Shown piece after piece: positions 35,602 to 43,325 of a DNA stretch of 64,000 nucleotides (the stretch's first letter is position 1; each line of letters begins with the position of its first letter). The notes beneath the pieces are model-generated. The model had not been told where the DNA came from. It saw only the letters and a program-made list of their open reading frames with translations, and made no database searches. The translations under genes and the position numbers were made by a program. The DNA lies in contig WLWQ01000003.1 of the NCBI GenBank assembly GCA_012103535.1, positions 959,491-1,023,490 of the forward strand, written 5' to 3'. The DNA is from Pseudomonadales bacterium (lineage in GTDB: Bacteria; Pseudomonadota; Gammaproteobacteria; Pseudomonadales; Pseudohongiellaceae).

Positions 35602-35666
35602 CTCTGCTGATTTGGTTTTATCGACTAGTCAATCGTGATCAAAGGGGTCAGATACCGTCTTGAAAA

Positions 35667-36648
35667 TCAAGCGGCAGCCGATCCTAAATTCTCATTAAAC
35701 GGTGTCTTGCTTTTCAAGACACCGTAAATAATGTGTACCAGCTTTCGCATGGCTGCGCCGACTATCAGCATTTTACATTTGCCCGCTTTCAGCAGCCGTT
35801 TCTTCAACCTGACAATGATCGGGTTATGTTGCATTGCCACAATAGCTGGAAAGAACAGTGACTTTCGAAGTCGGCCATTACCGATCTTAGAGAGCTTTGC
35901 CCGTCCTTCTATTGAACTGCCTGACTGGCGTTGCTTGGGTGTTAAACCACAAAATGCAGCCATCTTTTTTGCACTCGCAAAATCTTCAATATTGGAAAAT
36001 GCCGATAGCAACATCGCTGAGGTCGTTGAGCCCACTCCTGGAATGCTTTCCAATAGCTCACGTTGCTTCTTCAAGTCAGGATAGTTGTCAATGTGATCAT
36101 CAATTGCCTGTTTCGTTTGTTCAATCTTGAGCTTCAAATCAGTGATGTGTCCCTATCCCTGACAGTAAAAAACTGTCAGAAACTGCCGCTCGATTCTCTT
36201 CTTGCTGGAGCATCTCTTGCAAGGCCTCGAGCCGCCTGAATAGCGCCTTTAGCTCGCGGATCTCCCGCGCAGGCGGCACCCATCGATCAGGCTTCAACGC
36301 ATCACAGAACCGAGCAATCACACAAGCATCTTTCTTGTCTGTTTTAGTGCGTGATAGTTCACTTTGTGCAAATCCTTTAATCCTTGCTCCATTGACCAAG
36401 CTTACATAAAAACCCTGATCATGAAGAGTGGTGGCTAACAACTCACCATAGACACCAGTGGCCTCCATACAAACATGAACTTCAGAAACAATAACGCTAA
36501 GTCCCTGCAACTAACTCACTAACTCCGAAAAGCCTTTAGATTTATTAGCAAACTTCTTATTCTTAAATTTGTTGTTTCTTAGTAATGCTACATCAAAATC
36601 TTTCTTTGAAATGTCGGTCCCTAAGGATGCTGTGCTTGTAAATGTCAT
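35667..36648 (-). pseudogene. IS110-family transposase, disrupted by a stop codon and a frameshift
   Basis: Reading on the minus strand from 36648, the N-terminal part contains LGTDISKKDFDVALL, the DEDD domain start. An in-frame TAG (36511-36513) interrupts before CMEATGVYGELL and SRTKTDKKDACVIARF. Then a frameshift near 36140-36180 precedes the C-terminal domain with SIPGVGSTTSAMLLSAF, FCGLTPKQRQSGSS and GRLRKSLFFPAIVAM. All are typical of IS110 transposases, which use DEDD residues and a C-terminal serine. A TGACAGT-aaaaa-ACTGTCA hairpin (36160-36178) lies at the frameshift. The transposase is therefore dead. IS ends cannot be fixed, since this family lacks clear terminal repeats. Confidence 0.85.
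35700..35724. repeat. Perfect hairpin in the IS110 remnant
   Basis: CGGTGTCTTG-ctttt-CAAGACACCG is a perfect 10-base stem with a five-base loop, inside the last codons of the transposase remnant. It may act as a terminator or as a structural part of the IS right end. Confidence 0.5.
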
Positions 36649-36842
36649 TCGATTACTAACCTCGTGAATACAGGTTAACCCTAAAGGCCACCTAAGATAC
36701 CGTTCAGTAATAGTCGAAAACCATAGAGTGCATAATCTGACCCACAGGCTAGTAGCCAAAGAGTAATTACATGCTGTCCCTATGCCCTGGCTAAAATGTA
36801 TACTAAATCAACTAGGGATTTAAGATACGAGAGTAATTTGAT

Positions 36843-36960
36843 AATTGCGAGCGCTTGCGCTCGTGGAGTTGGCCGAAACTGTTCCAGACAGTTTCGGCAC
36901 GCCCCTCATCCCTGAGGGGCGAACCCGACTGAAAGAGTTCAGCTCCTCAGCCTTCATCCA
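36843..36960. repeat. Cluster of intergenic hairpins inside the island end (right copy)
   Basis: GAGCGCTTGCGCTC, CCGAAACTG-TTCCAGA-CAGTTTCGG, GCCCCTCA-TCCC-TGAGGGGC, then GAACCCGACTGAAAGAGTTCA and CCTTCATCCAAA. The TTCCAGA loop, the TCCC-loop stem and the GAACCCGACT...GAGTTCA block match the left copy at 28978-29092 in a different order. The 36649-36842 stretch before it shows no recognisable gene. Confidence 0.6.
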
Positions 36961-36999
36961 AACCAAAATGGGCACCTCAAAGAGGTGCCCATTTTGGTT
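36961..36999 (-). terminator. Terminator of ssrA
   Basis: AACCAAAATGGGCACCT-caaag-AGGTGCCCATTTTGGTT is a perfect 17-base stem immediately after the ssrA 3' end on the minus strand. It is the functional terminator of the restored gene and was probably carried in by the island. Confidence 0.85.
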
Positions 37000-37020
37000 T
37001 GGTGGAGGCGGGGGGAGTTG
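36998..37020 (-). other. Attachment site at the intact ssrA 3' end (att, proximal)
   Basis: This is the second copy of the 23-base repeat, here forming the true 3' end of ssrA. Between the two copies lie 7.85 kb of island. Confidence 0.85.
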
Positions 37021-37362
37021 AACCCCCGTCCGTCAGTTCGCGGCCTAAAGATCTACATGCTTAGCTTCGTCTATTGAGTTAGCCCTTATCGACCCGACGG
37101 GCAGGGTGAGTTAGGGCGAGTCTGGTAAGTTTTAACAGCGCGACGCCAGACACATCGAACTTGCGATCCCGTTCTATATGACGATTGCAATCACTGGTTT
37201 ACGGGCATCCCCGTGGCAATCGCTAGCCAGCTATATTAAGCAGCTAGAGCGTAGTTGTCGTCGTTGGCAACTAAGTTTTTGCAGCAATTGTTTTACGAGA
37301 GTCACTACCCTCTCGACATGCACCTCAGGACTTGATACCGGCGTCGAATCCGAATCGCCCCC
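37000..37362 (-). ncRNA. ssrA: Transfer-messenger RNA (tmRNA)
   Basis: On the minus strand the RNA starts GGGGGCGATTCGGATTCGACG and ends GTTCAACTCCCCCCGCCTCCACCA-type sequence (the T arm, acceptor and CCA are encoded). The seven-base acceptor pairs GGGGGCG with CGCCTCC, including the G3-U pair that alanyl-tRNA synthetase recognises. The tag frame (37268 down to 37236) reads ANDDNYALAA then TAA, the gammaproteobacterial degradation tag ending LAA. It rescues stalled ribosomes together with SmpB, encoded 1.3 kb upstream in the same direction. A TAAAGT -10-like box lies 7 bases before the 5' end. The gene's 3' end is the integration site of the neighbouring island. Confidence 0.96.
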
Positions 37363-37441
37363 TTCGATACTTTAGAGTCTAACATATTTAGGCAATTCCA
37401 GCTTTGCGGATACTACTTACAACACTAAACAACCAATTTAA

Positions 37442-37885
37442 CTAGGTCGAAATATTTTCATCCCATTCAAATTCCATATCGCCACCAAAAGGTGTTGCTT
37501 TCCAATGGCCTAAAAGTTTCAGGACTCTATCTCTAATTCGCGCTGCCAGATCATTAGTCGCTGCTTCAGGAAGTACTCGCTCCAGTAAGCTGAGATATTT
37601 GTCTTCATTCTCTTCAAGACGCATCAAAGTTTGAATAGGACCTGCGAGCGATTCTGCTTTGGCAATATCTGATCCTGAGAAATTACTGCCAGCCAACGCA
37701 GTGCCTTGGGCAACTGATCCCCAGTATCCTCGTGCTATTCGAAGTTCAGATTCGACTGCGAAGTGGGCAAGATCGTGGCGTAAGAAACTTCTGCTATTAA
37801 GAACACTGGAATCTTCAGAACCGTCCGTTCGAATAACTCGTACGGCATGTTCATCGTCCGACATTTTGGTAAAAACAATTTTCAT
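37442..37885 (-). CDS. Hypothetical protein, unknown function
   Basis: The 147-residue cytosolic protein begins MKIVFTKMSDDEHAVRVIR and has a probable helical body with SFLRHDLAHFAVESELRIARG and a negatively charged end. The RHDLAHFAVE stretch with His residues is conserved-looking but I cannot name a family. It begins about 40 bases after the crotonase stop and runs in the same direction, possibly in one operon ending near ssrA. Confidence 0.55.
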   Translation of the reverse strand: MKIVFTKMSDDEHAVRVIRTDGSEDSSVLNSRSFLRHDLAHFAVESELRIARGYWGSVAQGTALAGSNFSGSDIAKAESLAGPIQTLMRLEENEDKYLSLLERVLPEAATNDLAARIRDRVLKLLGHWKATPFGGDMEFEWDENIST

Positions 37886-37925
37886 GTCTTGTCAGCACTT
37901 AATGATCTAACCTTTCCAGGCCATC

Positions 37926-38630
37926 TTATAGTTGTCGCTGCTTCCAGGCATCGACATCTTTCTTAATTGCTTCACGCAATGCCTTTAACATAGGTTCTCT
38001 TAATCTTTGCTTACTGTTTTTGTGTGCATCCATGTCCAACTTCAAGAACTCTTCTGCCTTAAACATTGCAGCAGCGAGAACTTGATCGGGTTCAGCTACT
38101 TCATCGAGAAACCCTGCTTCGAGTGCTTCATCTACTTCATAAAAATGTGCGAGACCAACTGTTTTGCTACGGTGCTTATTCGTAACCCGGTTCTTGACAA
38201 CTTCGATGGCGAAATAGGGTACGGTTAATCCTATGGCAACTTCGTTTGCGGTAAATTTTGCGCTGCCATTGGCACCGACTCGGTAGTCGCAGGAAAGTAA
38301 GATAAAAGTCCCCATCGCTATTGCATGCCCAGTGCATGCTGCAATAACGGGCAATGGATAGTTCAGCAATCGATAAGAAATTTCTGCACCGAGGGTCAAC
38401 ATTTCTAGAATCTGGTCATTATCTCCGGTTTTAAAAACACTAAGATCGAATCCTCCAGAAAACATATTCTCTCTTCCGGCAAGAATGACTGGACTACCAG
38501 CCTTCTCGGCCTGATCTAGCGCCGTATTCAAATCTTTCAGCATTGGCACGGACATTACATTTGCTTTTCCATCGTCCATGGCGATCAGGGAAATATTGTT
38601 TTCGAATGAATAGTGGACTAAATCGCTCAT
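37926..38630 (-). CDS. Enoyl-CoA hydratase/isomerase (crotonase) family protein
   Basis: The 234-residue protein is somewhat short for the family (usually 255-260). It shows the crotonase oxyanion segment GRENMFSGGFDLSVF and the second one HAIAMGTFILLSCDYRVGA. The two catalytic Glu residues of true hydratases are not clear: the second one is replaced within YRVGANGSAKFTANEVAIGL. It may therefore act as an isomerase, thioesterase or other crotonase. It lies 32 bases downstream of smpB and is read in the same direction. Confidence 0.85.
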   Translation of the reverse strand: MSDLVHYSFENNISLIAMDDGKANVMSVPMLKDLNTALDQAEKAGSPVILAGRENMFSGGFDLSVFKTGDNDQILEMLTLGAEISYRLLNYPLPVIAACTGHAIAMGTFILLSCDYRVGANGSAKFTANEVAIGLTVPYFAIEVVKNRVTNKHRSKTVGLAHFYEVDEALEAGFLDEVAEPDQVLAAAMFKAEEFLKLDMDAHKNSKQRLREPMLKALREAIKKDVDAWKQRQL

Positions 38631-38662
38631 TGTCTTCCTTCTATATATACTCGAGTTTATTT

Positions 38663-39166
38663 CTATCTATTTGTGTGTCGTACAATCCGTTGCTTGTCGA
38701 TATTCCACTCACGCTCTTTTACGGTCGCGCGTTTGTCGTGGGACTGTTTACCCTTCGCCAATGAAATCTGACATTTTACTAAATGGCCTTTCCAATACAT
38801 TTTCGTGCAAACGCAGGTATGGCCTTTCTGCTGGGTTGCCGCAAACAGCTTGGCTAATTGTTTTCTGTGCAACAGCAATTTCTTAGTGCGAGTTGGATCG
38901 GCAACTGTGTGAGTACTGGCTGTATCCAAGGGCGTGATATTGCATCCCAATAGAAACGCTTCGCCATCTTTTATCAAGACATAGCTGTCCACAAGCTGCA
39001 CTTTTTTCATGCGCAGACTTTTTACTTCCCAACCTTGTAAGGCAATTCCAGATTCGAACGAATCTTCAATGAAGTAATCGTGCCGCAATTTTTTATTCTG
39101 CACGATTGTCGTATCAGCGGCCTTTGGCGGTTTGGGTTTGCGTGGATTGTTCTTGGATTTAGCCAT
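38663..39166 (-). CDS. smpB: SsrA-binding protein SmpB
   Basis: The 167-residue protein carries the SmpB hallmarks [39 protein letters not shown], and the basic C-terminal tail ([17 protein letters not shown]). SmpB binds tmRNA and reads the empty A site in trans-translation. Its usual length is about 160. The N-terminal NPRKPKPPK stretch is a lysine-rich extension. It is encoded 1.3 kb from ssrA, a common linkage, here without the island between them. Confidence 0.96.
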   Translation of the reverse strand: MAKSKNNPRKPKPPKAADTTIVQNKKLRHDYFIEDSFESGIALQGWEVKSLRMKKVQLVDSYVLIKDGEAFLLGCNITPLDTASTHTVADPTRTKKLLLHRKQLAKLFAATQQKGHTCVCTKMYWKGHLVKCQISLAKGKQSHDKRATVKEREWNIDKQRIVRHTNR

Positions 39167-39340
39167 GGGCGGCGATTATAGCGCTTAAGTTAAAGTGAAG
39201 TGATAAATGGCATGAAATAGTTAAAAGCATCGAAAATAGTCCCTGTTTTTTCGTCGTTGTATGCAGCAGGGTGCATTGATAGAATCCTCTGACGCCAAAC
39301 AATAATAATTAGCTAATATATTGAAGTTTAAGAGGTTTTA

Positions 39341-40747
39341 ATGGCTGGAGAAAGAGGGCAGTTCAGCTCGAAATTGGGGTTTATTCTGGCTGCTGCAGGC
39401 TCAGCCGTAGGTCTCGGAAATTTGGTGGCGTTTCCAGTGATGGCATCCAAAAATGGGGGTGCCGCCTTTCTGATCATCTACTTATTTTTTATCGCCTTTA
39501 TTTGCTATCCAGTGATGATGGCGGAAATTTCCATGGGTCGACACACCAATCGAAATCCTGTTGGTGCGTTTTCGCAATTGTCTAATGGGCATAGGGGTTG
39601 GCGTCTCGCTGGCATGTTGGCGATTCTGACACCCTTTATGATTGCTGTGTTTTACACTGTAATTACTGTTTGGTTAGTCGTTTACATTAAAGAAATCGCC
39701 AGCGGCGGCTTGGAAATGCTTTCCACCGAATCTGCTTTCGGCGAAGTTGTGGCGAGACCATCGTTGTTTGCTTACCTGGTTGGTCTGCTGATTGTCATCT
39801 TTTTTATCTTGTTAGGTGGAGTGAAAGGAGGAATCGAACGCTTGGCTCGAGTACTAATGCCAACGCTTGCTGTAATGTTAGTGCTGTTGACGCTTTTCGT
39901 ACTAACTCTCGATGGTGCTGTTGCCGGCATTCGTTATTACCTCGTGCCGGATTTTAGCCAGATGGACATAACTGTCGTAAATGGGGCGCTAAGTCAGGCG
40001 TTCTTTTCGCTTTCACTCGGCATGGGGATACTAATTACTTACGGCTCTTACTTCAGTCGTGAAGACAACATCGCCCAATCCACTCGGATGGTCGCTATCG
40101 CGGATACCAGCATTGCCTTTTTCGCAGGTCTACTAATTCTTCCTGCGATCTTTGCCTTCGATCCAAACACAAATACTGATGATCTCTCCACCTCAAGTGT
40201 TGGCTTGATATTCAGTTTCTTGCCACAGATATTTTTATCGATGCAGGCAGCCGTGGGCTACACCGGCGCTAGCATTGTTGCAATCGTTTTCTTTACCCTG
40301 GTTTTCTTTGCTGCATTAACTTCATTGGTTTCAATTATCGAAATACCTATCTCCTGTTGGATCGATGAATTAAAAATCTCGCGCAAGAAAGCGGTAATGT
40401 TACAGGCCGTATTACTCGCACTATTCGCAGTGCCAGCTACGATGTCGCTGGGCATATCAGAATTTTTTACGAACTTTACTAGTTACGGCGGAGTTACCAA
40501 ATCGTTTTTCGATTTAGTGTCAGATGTGTTTTATGAAACGATCTTACCTTTCGTTGGATTTACAGTTTGTATTTTCTGTTCCTATCGCTGGAAAGTGAGT
40601 GGTTTAAAATCTGAACTAGTTGTTGGTGATCCTTCCTACGACGGCTCGCTTCTCGAAAAGTATATTAACTTTGCGCTCGGCACCGTAATTCCGGTCGTTC
40701 TCTTGCTTGTCTTCATAAGCACAGTCTCACAAATCTTTTTCGCCTAA
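39341..40747 (+). CDS. Sodium-dependent transporter, NSS/SNF family
   Basis: The 468-residue membrane protein begins AAAGSAVGLGNLVAFPVMA, the unwound first-helix motif of LeuT-fold sodium symporters (usual form GSAVGLGNIWRFP). It has about eleven hydrophobic segments. These transporters take up amino acids or osmolytes with Na+. The substrate cannot be told from the residues visible. It is divergent from smpB and sits between smpB and ratA, which are adjacent in many relatives, so it is probably an insertion into that block. Confidence 0.9.
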   Translation: MAGERGQFSSKLGFILAAAGSAVGLGNLVAFPVMASKNGGAAFLIIYLFFIAFICYPVMMAEISMGRHTNRNPVGAFSQLSNGHRGWRLAGMLAILTPFMIAVFYTVITVWLVVYIKEIASGGLEMLSTESAFGEVVARPSLFAYLVGLLIVIFFILLGGVKGGIERLARVLMPTLAVMLVLLTLFVLTLDGAVAGIRYYLVPDFSQMDITVVNGALSQAFFSLSLGMGILITYGSYFSREDNIAQSTRMVAIADTSIAFFAGLLILPAIFAFDPNTNTDDLSTSSVGLIFSFLPQIFLSMQAAVGYTGASIVAIVFFTLVFFAALTSLVSIIEIPISCWIDELKISRKKAVMLQAVLLALFAVPATMSLGISEFFTNFTSYGGVTKSFFDLVSDVFYETILPFVGFTVCIFCSYRWKVSGLKSELVVGDPSYDGSLLEKYINFALGTVIPVVLLLVFISTVSQIFFA

Positions 40748-40754
40748 TTTAGCA

Positions 40755-41186
40755 ATGGCTTCTATACATCGCAGTGCTCTGGTGGAATATTCATCGGAGC
40801 AGATGTTCGACTTAATTAATGACATCGAAAAGTATCCTGAGTTTATGCAAGGGTGCAGAGAAGCAGTGGTGATCAGTCAGAATGAAGTCGAACTTGTGGG
40901 AAGGCTCTGTTTGAGTAAAGCTGGCATTAAACAGGAATTCACTACTCGCAATGCTCTAGATCGGCCCCATTCCATCGATATGGAACTGGTGGAGGGAAAA
41001 TTCAAAAATTTCAGTTCTCGCTGGACCTTCGTAAAATTGGCAGACAATGCCTGCAAGGTTTCCTTGCGCATGGATTTCGAGTTTGACATCGGCCTGGTGG
41101 ATTTTGCTGCTGAAAAACTACTGAGCGCTTCGGCAAATAGTCTCGTAGATTCCTTAGTATCGAGAGCGAAGCAGGTCTACCGATAG
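40755..41186 (+). CDS. ratA: RatA-like START-domain protein (coenzyme Q-binding Coq10 family)
   Basis: The 143-residue cytosolic protein matches the RatA/Coq10 fold: IHRSALVEYSSEQMFDLIND, FMQGCREAV, and the FSSRWTFVKL strand; the C-terminal helix SLVDSLVSRAKQVY completes the helix-grip. In eukaryotes Coq10 delivers ubiquinone; E. coli RatA was reported to block 70S ribosome association. It overlaps or abuts rnfH (one base apart), the conserved partner. The start is seven bases after the transporter stop. Confidence 0.88.
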   Translation: MASIHRSALVEYSSEQMFDLINDIEKYPEFMQGCREAVVISQNEVELVGRLCLSKAGIKQEFTTRNALDRPHSIDMELVEGKFKNFSSRWTFVKLADNACKVSLRMDFEFDIGLVDFAAEKLLSASANSLVDSLVSRAKQVYR

Positions 41187-41187
41187 C

Positions 41188-41529
41188 ATGAACTCAAATG
41201 CAGATGGCCAGGCTTTACTGAATGTCGAAGTTGCTTATGGTACGCCTGAGAAGCAACTCATTATCGCGCTTAAAGTTCCACTAGGAACGACAGCCTTTGA
41301 GGCTATCCAACTTTCGAATATCGTCGATGAATTCCCAGGCATTAATCCTGATAAAGATCCTATTGGCATTTTTTCAAAACCCTTAGATGGCAAATCTCGG
41401 CCTGAACCAAAAGAGTATCTATTACAGGAGAAGGATCGCGTCGAGATATACCGGCCATTAATAATCGATCCCAAAGCGGCCAGGGCAGAGCGTGCGCAAA
41501 AAAAGACATCTGCAAGAAAGAAAGCGTAG
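41188..41529 (+). CDS. rnfH: RnfH family protein (UPF0125)
   Basis: The 113-residue protein has a beta-grasp fold pattern: VEVAYGTPEKQLIIALKV, then KPLDGKSRPEPKEYLLQEKDRVEIYRPL, which is the RnfH signature. The basic end (ARKKA) is usual. It follows ratA by a single base and is conserved with it; the exact role is unknown (named from a link to the Rnf complex in some species). Confidence 0.9.
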   Translation: MNSNADGQALLNVEVAYGTPEKQLIIALKVPLGTTAFEAIQLSNIVDEFPGINPDKDPIGIFSKPLDGKSRPEPKEYLLQEKDRVEIYRPLIIDPKAARAERAQKKTSARKKA

Positions 41530-41609
41530 AAAGAAAAGAAAAAGTAGGCTCACTTTAACTAAGTGCAAGCATCGCGCATAATTGAACAACAAATATTAGT
41601 GAAACCATT

Positions 41610-41882
41610 ATGACCAAAAAAGAGAAGGAATCATTTCTTAAGCGGCTCGAGAAAGGCTTGCATGACTATTATGTCAGCCCTTATCGACGCTCTTTTGCCC
41701 GTGCCCAGCGGGACGAGGAAGATTTGTTCATGATGTTAGTCTTTGCTGAAAGCCTGGGATTACCTAATCCTGCTTCCTATTACACTCTGGAATTGCTGCC
41801 TTTAGTTTATGATCGATTCCATGAATGGCATAAGCGCATGGGCATGGAAAGATCACCTTTGGATCACATCGGGTGCTGCTAG
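41610..41882 (+). CDS. Cory-CC-star-like protein ending in Cys-Cys
   Basis: The 90-residue protein ends in HIGCC immediately before the stop. With the VSPYRRSFARAQRDEEDLFMML core, this fits the cory-CC-star family, small proteins defined by a terminal CC and by linkage to an ArsA-like ATPase. The next gene is indeed an ArsA-like ATPase and its GTG start overlaps the 3' end of this gene by ten bases. The paired cysteines could bind metal or be lipid- or membrane-targeted. Function is unproven; the family name is from memory. Confidence 0.75.
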   Translation: MTKKEKESFLKRLEKGLHDYYVSPYRRSFARAQRDEEDLFMMLVFAESLGLPNPASYYTLELLPLVYDRFHEWHKRMGMERSPLDHIGCC

Positions 41883-42853
41883 AACTCGCTCAATCTAAGA
41901 AAATTCTCTTCTTCGGTGGAAAAGGTGGAGTAGGAAAAACCACTGTCTCTTCGGCTACGGCTATCGCCCATGCAAACTCCGGCGCAAAAGTATTGCTAGT
42001 CTCAACCGATCCGGCCCACAACCTGGGCCATCTGTTTGATCGTACGATTGGTTCCAAACCAGTTCGAATCACCGCCGGATTAGACGCCCTGGAGCTTGAT
42101 CCGGCTGAAACGGTGAACGTCCATTTAAAGGAAATCTCTGAATCTTTACATGAATTAATGCCGGTCACTCTGCATAGTGAAATCGATAAACATATAGCTC
42201 TTTCTAGAAATGCACCTGGCATGCACGAAGCTGCATTATTGGAACGAATCGCAGATGTAATCGAAGAAGGTAAAGATGAGTATGATCTTATTGTGTTCGA
42301 CACGGCCCCTTCGGGCCACACAGCGCGGCTAATGGTATTGCCGGAAATGATGTCAGCCTGGACCGAAGGGCTTATTAAGCGCAAAGAGAAAGCCGATAGA
42401 TTTGCCGAGTTTGTGCGGGAATTAGGTCAGGACACTTCCATGGAAGACAAAACTATTGGCGGTGCCACCATGGCTGAGCAAGAGAGGGAGAGCAAGATTC
42501 GGCGAATTCTGCTGCGTCGCCGCCGTAAGTTTGAACACCTCAGAGAACATATTTCCGACCCTGAACAGGCTTCTTTCGTGATTGTTCTGGCAGCCGAGCG
42601 GCTGCCAGTGCTTGAAACCATCGAGCTTTACGAGCAATTGCAGCAAGCAAATATTACCGTTGAGTGTCTGGTTGTTAATAAAAGAGCACCTGCAAACAGT
42701 GGTGAATTCTTGCATGAACGGCACACGCAGGAAGAGATTCATCTACAAACACTGGAACAAGCTCTCCCTGATATCAAGCGTCAGGACATCTTTTTACAGT
42801 CACAGGACGTTGTAGGAATTTCTGCTGTAGAGAGCCTTGCTCAAATTCTCTAG
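41873..42853 (+). CDS. ArsA-like ATPase (TRC40/Get3 family)
   Basis: The 326-residue ATPase starts at GTG 41873 (no later ATG or GTG precedes the P-loop). Its deviant Walker A is FFGGKGGVGKTTVSSATA (residues about 13-30), and STDPAHNLGHLFD and DTAPSGHTARLMVLPE are the switch I and II motifs of ArsA/Get3. Such enzymes handle metalloids or deliver tail-anchored membrane proteins. No arsR, arsB or arsenite genes are nearby, so an ArsA detox role is unlikely; a membrane-targeting or maturation role with the CC-protein is more plausible but inferred. Confidence 0.88.
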   Translation: MLLELAQSKKILFFGGKGGVGKTTVSSATAIAHANSGAKVLLVSTDPAHNLGHLFDRTIGSKPVRITAGLDALELDPAETVNVHLKEISESLHELMPVTLHSEIDKHIALSRNAPGMHEAALLERIADVIEEGKDEYDLIVFDTAPSGHTARLMVLPEMMSAWTEGLIKRKEKADRFAEFVRELGQDTSMEDKTIGGATMAEQERESKIRRILLRRRRKFEHLREHISDPEQASFVIVLAAERLPVLETIELYEQLQQANITVECLVVNKRAPANSGEFLHERHTQEEIHLQTLEQALPDIKRQDIFLQSQDVVGISAVESLAQIL

Positions 42854-42901
42854 TGCCGATAATTCTTGACCGCTGGGAATAGTAACTCTATAAAGGCGGT
42901 C

Positions 42902-43216
42902 ATGTCCTCTGTGAAAACCCTGATAAGCAAAGCAAAATACACGAAGCACATACATGATCTCTCGATTCGTGCTTTGCTGTGTTTTCTGCTGGTTTTCGTG
43001 CAGGGCGCTGGCTTGGTTCACAGCCACGAAGGCGAACTACAGAAGCAATTCGACTGTGATATCTGTTTGAAAGTCGGATCTAATGAAGATGCCATAACTT
43101 CGTCCGCTCAGCCCTTCAACTTCTATGTTGATGCAACAATTTACTTCGAGGCGATGGAGAACATTCCTTTCGTCGCCACTGTTCCTGCAAATTCCCGCGC
43201 TCCTCCTCTAGTTTAA
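42902..43216 (+). CDS. Small exported protein with HSHE and CDIC motifs, possibly zinc-handling
   Basis: The 104-residue protein has an N-terminal hydrophobic helix (LLCFLLVFVQGAGLVHS), then HSHEGELQ and CDICLKVGS, and a C-terminal stretch ending NSRAPPLV. The His plus CxxC combination suggests metal binding, as in DUF2946-like or zinc-chaperone-like small proteins (from memory). It lies 110 bases before a receptor with His/Glu-rich loops, so a role in zinc uptake is likely. The frame opens 12 codons earlier at a TTG; the ATG at 42902 has AGGCGG close upstream and is preferred. Confidence 0.6.
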   Translation: MSSVKTLISKAKYTKHIHDLSIRALLCFLLVFVQGAGLVHSHEGELQKQFDCDICLKVGSNEDAITSSAQPFNFYVDATIYFEAMENIPFVATVPANSRAPPLV

Positions 43217-43251
43217 GTTCCCAAACTCTCAACGGAATTTCGAAAGTCGTG

Positions 43252-43274
43252 AGTACATGTACGAATACGTACGT
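43252..43274. promoter_or_regulatory. Palindrome cluster upstream of the zinc-type receptor
   Basis: GTACATGTAC (43253-43262) and ACGTACGT (43267-43274) are two perfect palindromes five bases apart, in the 110-base gap before the receptor gene. They may be operator or structural elements. They do not match the Zur box I know. Confidence 0.3.
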
Positions 43275-43325
43275 GATGGCGATCTGAAATTCATGCAAAT
43301 AACTTAAACAAATTAAAGAAGGGGA

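Noticed and set aside
35602..36990. Integrase of the island
   Set aside because: Only IS110 transposase motifs were found; no tyrosine recombinase R-H-x-x-R-Y signature.
41890..42384. 164-codon minus-strand frame inside the ArsA-like gene
   Set aside because: Antisense to well-supported P-loop motifs; no protein-like features.
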